A stretch of 64,000 nt of DNA from Actinocatenispora rupis (GTDB taxonomy: Bacteria; Actinomycetota; Actinomycetes; Mycobacteriales; Micromonosporaceae): positions 248,001 to 312,000 of the forward strand of contig NZ_BOMB01000001.1 of assembly GCF_016861975.1 (NCBI RefSeq), read 5' to 3'. The notes beneath the pieces are model-generated. The model did not search any database and had not been told where the DNA came from. It saw nothing but the letters and a program-made list of their open reading frames with translations. Position numbers and translations under genes: made by a program. The first letter of the stretch is position 1; each line of letters opens with the position of its first letter. Below, one piece after another: positions 59,391 to 64,000 of this stretch.

Positions 59391-60521
59391 TCAGTCGTGC
59401 CAGAGCAGGGCGCTGGCCTCGTCGGCGTTGGCGTAGTGCAGGTACGTGTCGACCTGCTCGACGTCGGCCGCGCTGGACGTGGTGCAGACGGTGACCACGA
59501 TGTACTCGTTGGTGTTGCGGTGCGTCCACTTGCCGGCCTTGGTGGCGCTCTTCGGGTGCAGCGCCTTGCCGTTGAACACCAGATCGTCCTCGGTGAGAGC
59601 ACCGTCGACCTGCTTGGCGTGGGCGGCGGTGTCGAAGGCCAGGATCACGTGTAGGAAGCGGATCCGGTCGTGGTCGGCGGTGTAGTCGAGTTCGATGCCG
59701 TACCGGCAGCCGTGGCTGGTCATGCTCCGGTCGCGTTCGAACGGTCCGCAGGTGTCGGCATCCCGGCCGCCGGTCTTGTCGGCGCTGAGCGCCACGTCGC
59801 CGAGCCGGAACCGCCAGTCGTGGTACTGCTTCTCGCTCAGCCGGTCGCCGTCACCCGGGGTGGCGCCCAACCCTGTTCCGCTGCCGGCGCTGTGTACGGG
59901 CGCGGCGCCGTTCGCGGTGGTCCGGTGGTCGTCGGGCGACGAGTACGCCCAGACGCCGCCGACGCAGCCCGCGACCAGGACCAGGACGCAGGCGATGACG
60001 ATCAGCGGGACGATCCGCCCGCGTCCGGTGGTCGGCTGCGGCGACCAGGCGGTGCCCGGTGGTGGGGTCGACCAGGGCGTGGGCGGCACGTACCCGGCGC
60101 CGTCCCGTGGCGGAACGGGGCCGCCGCTCTCGGAGTGCCCGACACCGGCCCCCGACGGCGGGACGCCGGGCCCCACCCCGCCGGACACGGCCCCGCCACC
60201 CGACGCGGTACCGAACGCCGCGGTCCCGCCGGGCGTCGCGCCGCCGCCGGGCATGGTGCGGTCCGACCACGGGGCGTCGTCCGACCACGGCCCGGTACGC
60301 GCGCCGGCCGGCTCGTACCCGGGGGGAAGGGTGCCGTGTCCCGTGGGGTCGGGGCTCGGTGGCGTGCCCGGGCCGGCGGCGTCGGGCGCCGGTGACCGGT
60401 CGTGGCCGGTACCGGGCGACGAGGCGGGTGGGAGGGGGCCGGTGACGTCGGACGGTGGTACGTGGTCGGTGTCCCGCGGGGACCGGTCCGCGGGGTCCGG
60501 GCCCCACGGTGTGTGCGTCAC
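59391..60521 (-). CDS. Proline/glycine-rich single-pass membrane protein
   Basis: No function is recognised. 376 residues: about 200 N-terminal residues are Pro/Gly/Asp/Thr low complexity (PPASSPGTGHDRSPAP, GVGPGVPPSGAGVGHSES). One transmembrane helix follows (RIVPLIVIACVLVLVAGCVGGVWAY). An external domain of about 150 residues carries a Cys pair (DADTCGPF, SHGCRYG) and a late Cys (TVCTTSSAADVEQVDTYL). The layout is like the protein at 3068-4102. The GTG at 60521 has GGGGAGGGA upstream; longer frames run into uvrC's promoter and were rejected. Confidence 0.75.
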   Translation of the reverse strand: MTHTPWGPDPADRSPRDTDHVPPSDVTGPLPPASSPGTGHDRSPAPDAAGPGTPPSPDPTGHGTLPPGYEPAGARTGPWSDDAPWSDRTMPGGGATPGGTAAFGTASGGGAVSGGVGPGVPPSGAGVGHSESGGPVPPRDGAGYVPPTPWSTPPPGTAWSPQPTTGRGRIVPLIVIACVLVLVAGCVGGVWAYSSPDDHRTTANGAAPVHSAGSGTGLGATPGDGDRLSEKQYHDWRFRLGDVALSADKTGGRDADTCGPFERDRSMTSHGCRYGIELDYTADHDRIRFLHVILAFDTAAHAKQVDGALTEDDLVFNGKALHPKSATKAGKWTHRNTNEYIVVTVCTTSSAADVEQVDTYLHYANADEASALLWHD

Positions 60522-60623
60522 GGCGCGTCCCTCCCCGACCTGTCTGTGCGCTCCGGCGGCGTCACGGTAGCCACCGTACGCAACCGGCGGTTCCCACCCG
60601 GCGGGGTTGTCGGTGGCGGTCGT

Positions 60624-60629
60624 TAGGCT
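60624..60629 (+). promoter_or_regulatory. Candidate leaderless -10 box of uvrC
   Basis: TAGGCT, 6 nt before the GTG at 60636. Confidence 0.5.
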
Positions 60630-60635
60630 TGTGAG

Positions 60636-62735
60636 GTGCCGGATCCGTCGAGCTACCGTCCAGCGCCGGGGACGATTCCGGATGCGCCCGGGGTGTACCG
60701 GTTCCGTGATCCGAGCGGTCGCGTGATCTACGTCGGCAAGGCGAAGAGCCTGCGCAGCCGACTGAATTCGTACTTCGCGGACCCCGCCGGCCTGCATCCG
60801 CGGACGTACACGATGGTCACGACGGCGGCCCGGGTGGACTGGGTGGTCGTGTCCAGCGAGGTCGAGGCGCTGCAGCTGGAGTACACCTGGATCAAGGAGT
60901 ACGACCCGCGCTTCAACGTCAAGTACCGGGACGACAAGAGCTACCCGTACCTTGCGGTCACGCTCAACGAGGAGTATCCGCGGCTGCAGGTGATGCGCGG
61001 CGCCAAGAAGAAGGGCGTGCGCTACTTCGGGCCGTACTCGCACGCCTGGGCGATCCGGGAGACGTTGGACCTGCTGTTGCGGGTGTTCCCGGCGCGGACC
61101 TGCTCGGCGGGGGTGTTCAAGCGGTCCGGGCAGATCGGCCGGCCGTGCCTGCTGGGGTACATCGGGAAGTGTTCGGCGCCGTGTGTCGGCCGGGTCAGCG
61201 CCGAGGAGCACCGGCAGATCGTGGACGACTTCTGCGAGTTCATGGCGGGGCGCACGGACCGGATGGTGCGCCGGCTGGAGCAGGAGATGCAGCAGGCGTC
61301 GGAGGAGCTGGAGTTCGAGAAGGCGGCGCGGATCCGGGACGACCTGGCGGCGCTGCGCCGAGCAGTGGAGAAGCAGGCGGTCGTGCTGGCCGACGGCACC
61401 GACGCGGACGTGGTGGCGTTCGCGGAGGATCCGCTGGAGGCCGCGGTGCAGGTGTTCCACGTGCGCGGTGGGCGGGTGCGCGGCCAGCGCGGCTGGGTGG
61501 TGGAGAAGGTCTCCGACGTCACGACCGGCGACCTGGTCGAGCAGTTCTGCCTCCGGGTGTACGGCGGGGGCGACGCGGCCACCGCCATCCCGCGTGAGGT
61601 GCTCGTGCCGGAACTGCCGGAGGACGCGGCGGCGCTGACCGACTGGCTGTCACAGGTACGTGGCGCGCGGGTGAGCCTGCGGGTGGCGCAGCGCGGCGAC
61701 AAGCGGGCGCTGGCCGAGACGGTCGCACGCAACGCGTCACAGGCACTGGCCCAGCACAAGCTGCGCCGTTCGGGCGACCTGACGGCGCGCAGCCAGGCGT
61801 TGCAGGAGATCGCCGACGCGCTCGGCATGGAGACCGCCCCGCTGCGCATCGAGTGCTACGACATCTCGCACATCCAGGGCACCGACGTGGTGGCCAGCAT
61901 GGTGGTGTTCGAGGACGGGCTGGCGCGCAAGAGCGAGTACCGGCGGTTCGCGGTGCGCGGCAACCCGGACGGGACAGGTACCGACGACGTGTCGGCGATG
62001 GCCGAGGTGCTGCGCCGCCGCTTCTCGCGGTACCTGGAGGCGCGTGCCGAGTCGGGCGACCCGATCGACGCCGCCGACGGGTCGGAGTCCGGTGACGACT
62101 CTCCGGCGGTGTCTGGTGCCGCGGACGAGCGGCCGGAGGGCGGCGTGCCGGGCATCGACCCGACGACCGGGCGACCGCGCAAGTTCGCGTACCCGCCGCA
62201 GCTGGTCGTGGTGGACGGTGGCCAGCCGCAGTGCGACGCGGCGGCGGGGGTGCTGGCCGAGCTGGGCATCGACGACGTGACGGTGTGCGGGCTGGCGAAG
62301 CGGCTGGAGGAGGTCTGGTTGCCGTCCGAGGTCGACGAGTACCCGGTGATCCTGCCGCGCACCAGCGAGGGTCTCTACCTGTTGCAGCGGGTACGGGACG
62401 AGGCGCACCGGTTCGCCATCACGTACCACCGGCAGCGTCGTTCGAAACGGATGACGACCTCGGTGCTGGACGGTGTGGCGGGGCTGGGGGAGATCCGCAA
62501 GAAGGCGCTGTTGCGGCACTTCGGCTCGGTGAAGCGGCTGCGCGCGGCGAGCGTCGGCGAGATCGGTTCGGTGTCGGGCATCGGCGACCGTACGGCGGCG
62601 TTGGTGTTCGCGGCGCTGCATCCGGACGAGTCGGGCGAAACCGCCACGCCGACGGATCCCGGCGACGTACTGTCGTCCGGGGCCGGACCGGCCGACGGGG
62701 CCGGCGACGGCCGCGGGAACGAGGGGGGCGAGTGA
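60636..62735 (+). CDS. uvrC: Excinuclease ABC subunit C
   Basis: Makes both incisions around the lesion marked by UvrB. It has 699 residues. The GIY-YIG nuclease is residues about 10-95 ([31 protein letters not shown], catalytic Arg and Tyr in place). The Cys-rich segment is [30 protein letters not shown]. The UVR motif is [27 protein letters not shown]. The C-terminal RNase H-like nuclease has [24 protein letters not shown] and [11 protein letters not shown], and an HhH pair ([33 protein letters not shown]) ends the core. An acidic insert (about 480-510: [17 protein letters not shown]) is longer than in most bacteria but usual in actinobacteria. The stop overlaps rapZ. Confidence 0.98.
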   Translation: MPDPSSYRPAPGTIPDAPGVYRFRDPSGRVIYVGKAKSLRSRLNSYFADPAGLHPRTYTMVTTAARVDWVVVSSEVEALQLEYTWIKEYDPRFNVKYRDDKSYPYLAVTLNEEYPRLQVMRGAKKKGVRYFGPYSHAWAIRETLDLLLRVFPARTCSAGVFKRSGQIGRPCLLGYIGKCSAPCVGRVSAEEHRQIVDDFCEFMAGRTDRMVRRLEQEMQQASEELEFEKAARIRDDLAALRRAVEKQAVVLADGTDADVVAFAEDPLEAAVQVFHVRGGRVRGQRGWVVEKVSDVTTGDLVEQFCLRVYGGGDAATAIPREVLVPELPEDAAALTDWLSQVRGARVSLRVAQRGDKRALAETVARNASQALAQHKLRRSGDLTARSQALQEIADALGMETAPLRIECYDISHIQGTDVVASMVVFEDGLARKSEYRRFAVRGNPDGTGTDDVSAMAEVLRRRFSRYLEARAESGDPIDAADGSESGDDSPAVSGAADERPEGGVPGIDPTTGRPRKFAYPPQLVVVDGGQPQCDAAAGVLAELGIDDVTVCGLAKRLEEVWLPSEVDEYPVILPRTSEGLYLLQRVRDEAHRFAITYHRQRRSKRMTTSVLDGVAGLGEIRKKALLRHFGSVKRLRAASVGEIGSVSGIGDRTAALVFAALHPDESGETATPTDPGDVLSSGAGPADGAGDGRGNEGGE

Positions 62736-63679
62736 GCAACCACGCGACGGCGTCGGTGGACGTCGTGGTGGCCGGGGGCGGCCCGGAGGGCGTCGCGGAC
62801 GTCGACCGGCCGCGGCACGCGGAGATGGAGCTGGTCATCGTCACCGGCGTCTCCGGCGGCGGCCGGTCCACCGTCGCCCGCGCCCTGGAGAACGTGGGCT
62901 ACTACGTGGTCGACAACCTGCCGCAGACGCTCATGGTCACCATGGCCGAGCTGGCGTACCGGTCGGGCGGGTCGACCCGGCGCACCGCGATGGTGCTCGA
63001 CGTGCGCAGCCGGGCGTTCTCCACCGACCTGTCCGGCGCGGTGCGTGACCTCAAGGCCCGCGGCTTCCGCCCGCACGTGGTGTTCGTCGACGCCGCCGAC
63101 GAGGTGCTGATCCGCCGGTTCGAGTCGGTGCGCCGGTCGCACCCGTTGCAGGGCGAGGGACGGCTCGCCGACGGCATCGCCGCCGAACGCGCGCTGCTCG
63201 CCACCGCCCGCGCCGAGGCCGACGTGCTCATCGACACCTCCCAGCTCAACGTCAACCAGCTGCGCGCCCGGGTCGAGGAGCTTTTCGGTACGCCGGACGT
63301 GCGCACGTTGCGGATCACCGTGCTGTCCTTCGGCTTCAAATACGGGCTGCCGCCGGACGCCGACTTCGTCGTCGACGCGCGCTTCCTGCCGAACCCGTTC
63401 TGGGTGCCGGAGCTGCGCGACCACACCGGCATGCAACCCGACGTCTCCGCGTACGTGCTGGGCCAGCCGGGCGCCGAGGACTTCGTCGACGGGTACGCGA
63501 CGCTCGTCGGCGCCACCGCGGGCGGCTTCGAACGCGAAGGCAAGCGGTACCTGACGGTGGCGGTCGGATGTACCGGTGGTAAGCATCGGAGCGTGGCGAT
63601 TTCCGAGGCACTGGCCGGCCGGCTCCGCGACGCCGGCCTCGCCGCCCACGCCCAGCACCGCGACCTGGGGCGCGAATGA
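62732..63679 (+). CDS. rapZ: RNase adapter protein RapZ / YvcJ-family nucleotide-binding protein
   Basis: A P-loop protein with roles in small-RNA-linked envelope control in enterobacteria; its role in actinobacteria is undefined. It has 315 residues. Walker A is GVSGGGRS at 39-46, with Arg45 where the Lys would be; GxGRS/GRG forms are known in actinobacterial homologues. Next come [81 protein letters not shown] and the C-terminal [21 protein letters not shown]. The GTG overlaps the uvrC stop, and the gene overlaps yvcK by four bases: the classic actinobacterial uvrC-rapZ-yvcK(-whiA) string. Confidence 0.95.
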   Translation: MSNHATASVDVVVAGGGPEGVADVDRPRHAEMELVIVTGVSGGGRSTVARALENVGYYVVDNLPQTLMVTMAELAYRSGGSTRRTAMVLDVRSRAFSTDLSGAVRDLKARGFRPHVVFVDAADEVLIRRFESVRRSHPLQGEGRLADGIAAERALLATARAEADVLIDTSQLNVNQLRARVEELFGTPDVRTLRITVLSFGFKYGLPPDADFVVDARFLPNPFWVPELRDHTGMQPDVSAYVLGQPGAEDFVDGYATLVGATAGGFEREGKRYLTVAVGCTGGKHRSVAISEALAGRLRDAGLAAHAQHRDLGRE

Positions 63680-64000
63680 GCGGCCCGGAGGCGACGAGAC
63701 CCGGCCGGGTCGTGGCGTTCGGCGGCGGACACGGGCTGTCCGCGACGCTGCGCGCGCTGCGCCGGCTCGGCCTGGCGCCCACCGCCGTGGTGACCGTCGC
63801 CGACAACGGCGGGTCCAGCGGCCGGCTGCGCGCGTCCCGGCCGATCCTGCCGCCCGGCGACCTGCGGCAGGCGCTCGCCGCGCTGGCCGCCGAGGACGAC
63901 ACCAGCGCCACGAACGCCCGGCTCATGCAGCACCGCTTCGCCGGTACCGACGACCTGTCCGGGCACGCCGTGGGCAACCTGCTGCTGCTCGGGCTCTTCG
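63676..64000 (+). CDS. yvcK: YvcK/CofD-like protein, gluconeogenesis factor family (3' end outside window)
   Basis: The first 108 residues are visible. VVAFGGGHGLSATLRALRRLG is the nucleotide-sugar-binding GGGxG loop of the CofD-like fold. VVTVADNGGSSGRLRASRPILPPGDLRQALAAL is the family's second hallmark. YvcK proteins bind UDP-sugars and are needed for growth on gluconeogenic carbon sources and correct cell-wall synthesis in Bacillus and mycobacteria. The ATG overlaps the rapZ stop (ATGA). The rest, and probably whiA, lie beyond the right edge. Confidence 0.95.
   Translation, partial: MSGPEATRPGRVVAFGGGHGLSATLRALRRLGLAPTAVVTVADNGGSSGRLRASRPILPPGDLRQALAALAAEDDTSATNARLMQHRFAGTDDLSGHAVGNLLLLGLF

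Overview
The window is high-GC actinobacterial chromosome, with GTG/TTG starts, G/C-ending codons and mostly housekeeping genes. The gene set fits an actinomycete of the Micromonosporaceae or a close relative: a PdtaR-type ANTAR regulator, a DinB-like gene of the mycothiol-dependent isomerase family, a CoaE-GrpB fusion, uvrC-rapZ-yvcK, and an AfsR-type regulator. The family assignment is inferred from gene content and style; no rRNA or species marker is present. No prophage, insertion sequence, CRISPR array or integrase was found.

Layout. 0-4 kb: end of a CD225-like membrane protein, pyruvate kinase, TesB thioesterase, a proline-rich one-TM protein. 4-10 kb: a large AfsR-like STAND regulator tail-to-tail with a DrrAB-type ABC exporter, then an HTH-LAGLIDADG gene directly behind tRNA-Leu(CAA). 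10-19 kb: pdtaR, a complete branched-chain amino acid (Liv) ABC operon and a polar amino acid ABC system. 19-25 kb: polA, a 1.46 kb spacer full of palindromic degenerate repeats, and an APC amino acid permease with a structured leader. 25-32 kb: D-aminopeptidase, an MFS exporter fused to a winged helix, a methyltransferase, rpsA and coaE. 32-34 kb: 1.7 kb without a believable gene, holding several different tandem repeats. 34-38 kb: ABC exporter plus two-component system. 38-46 kb: uvrB, a small protein, an ABM protein, a TerC-family gene behind a yybP-ykoY-type Mn2+ riboswitch, an NlpC/P60 peptidase with a dipeptide epimerase, a tyrosine phosphatase and a cytoplasmic beta-lactamase-like protein. 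46-55 kb: typA, a double GNAT, a polytopic membrane protein, a secreted S1 protease, an MBL hydrolase, a DinB-like protein, a candidate leader peptide and rsgA. 56-64 kb: uvrA (SOS-box candidate upstream), a second proline-rich membrane protein, uvrC, rapZ and the start of yvcK.

How the genes work together. uvrA, uvrB, uvrC and polA, the core of nucleotide excision repair, lie within 44 kb. Two ABC import systems and the APC permease serve amino acid uptake. The epimerase, NlpC/P60 peptidase and M55 aminopeptidase suggest recycling of cell-wall peptides. pyk, rapZ and yvcK belong to central carbon and envelope control.

Two features stand out at the DNA level. Many genes have a TANNNT -10 box 6-7 nt before the start codon and no Shine-Dalgarno sequence, as expected for leaderless mRNAs. 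Several spacers carry unrelated degenerate tandem or interspersed repeats with units of about 8, 17, 42, 52 and 24-50 bp; these are the least explained part of the window.
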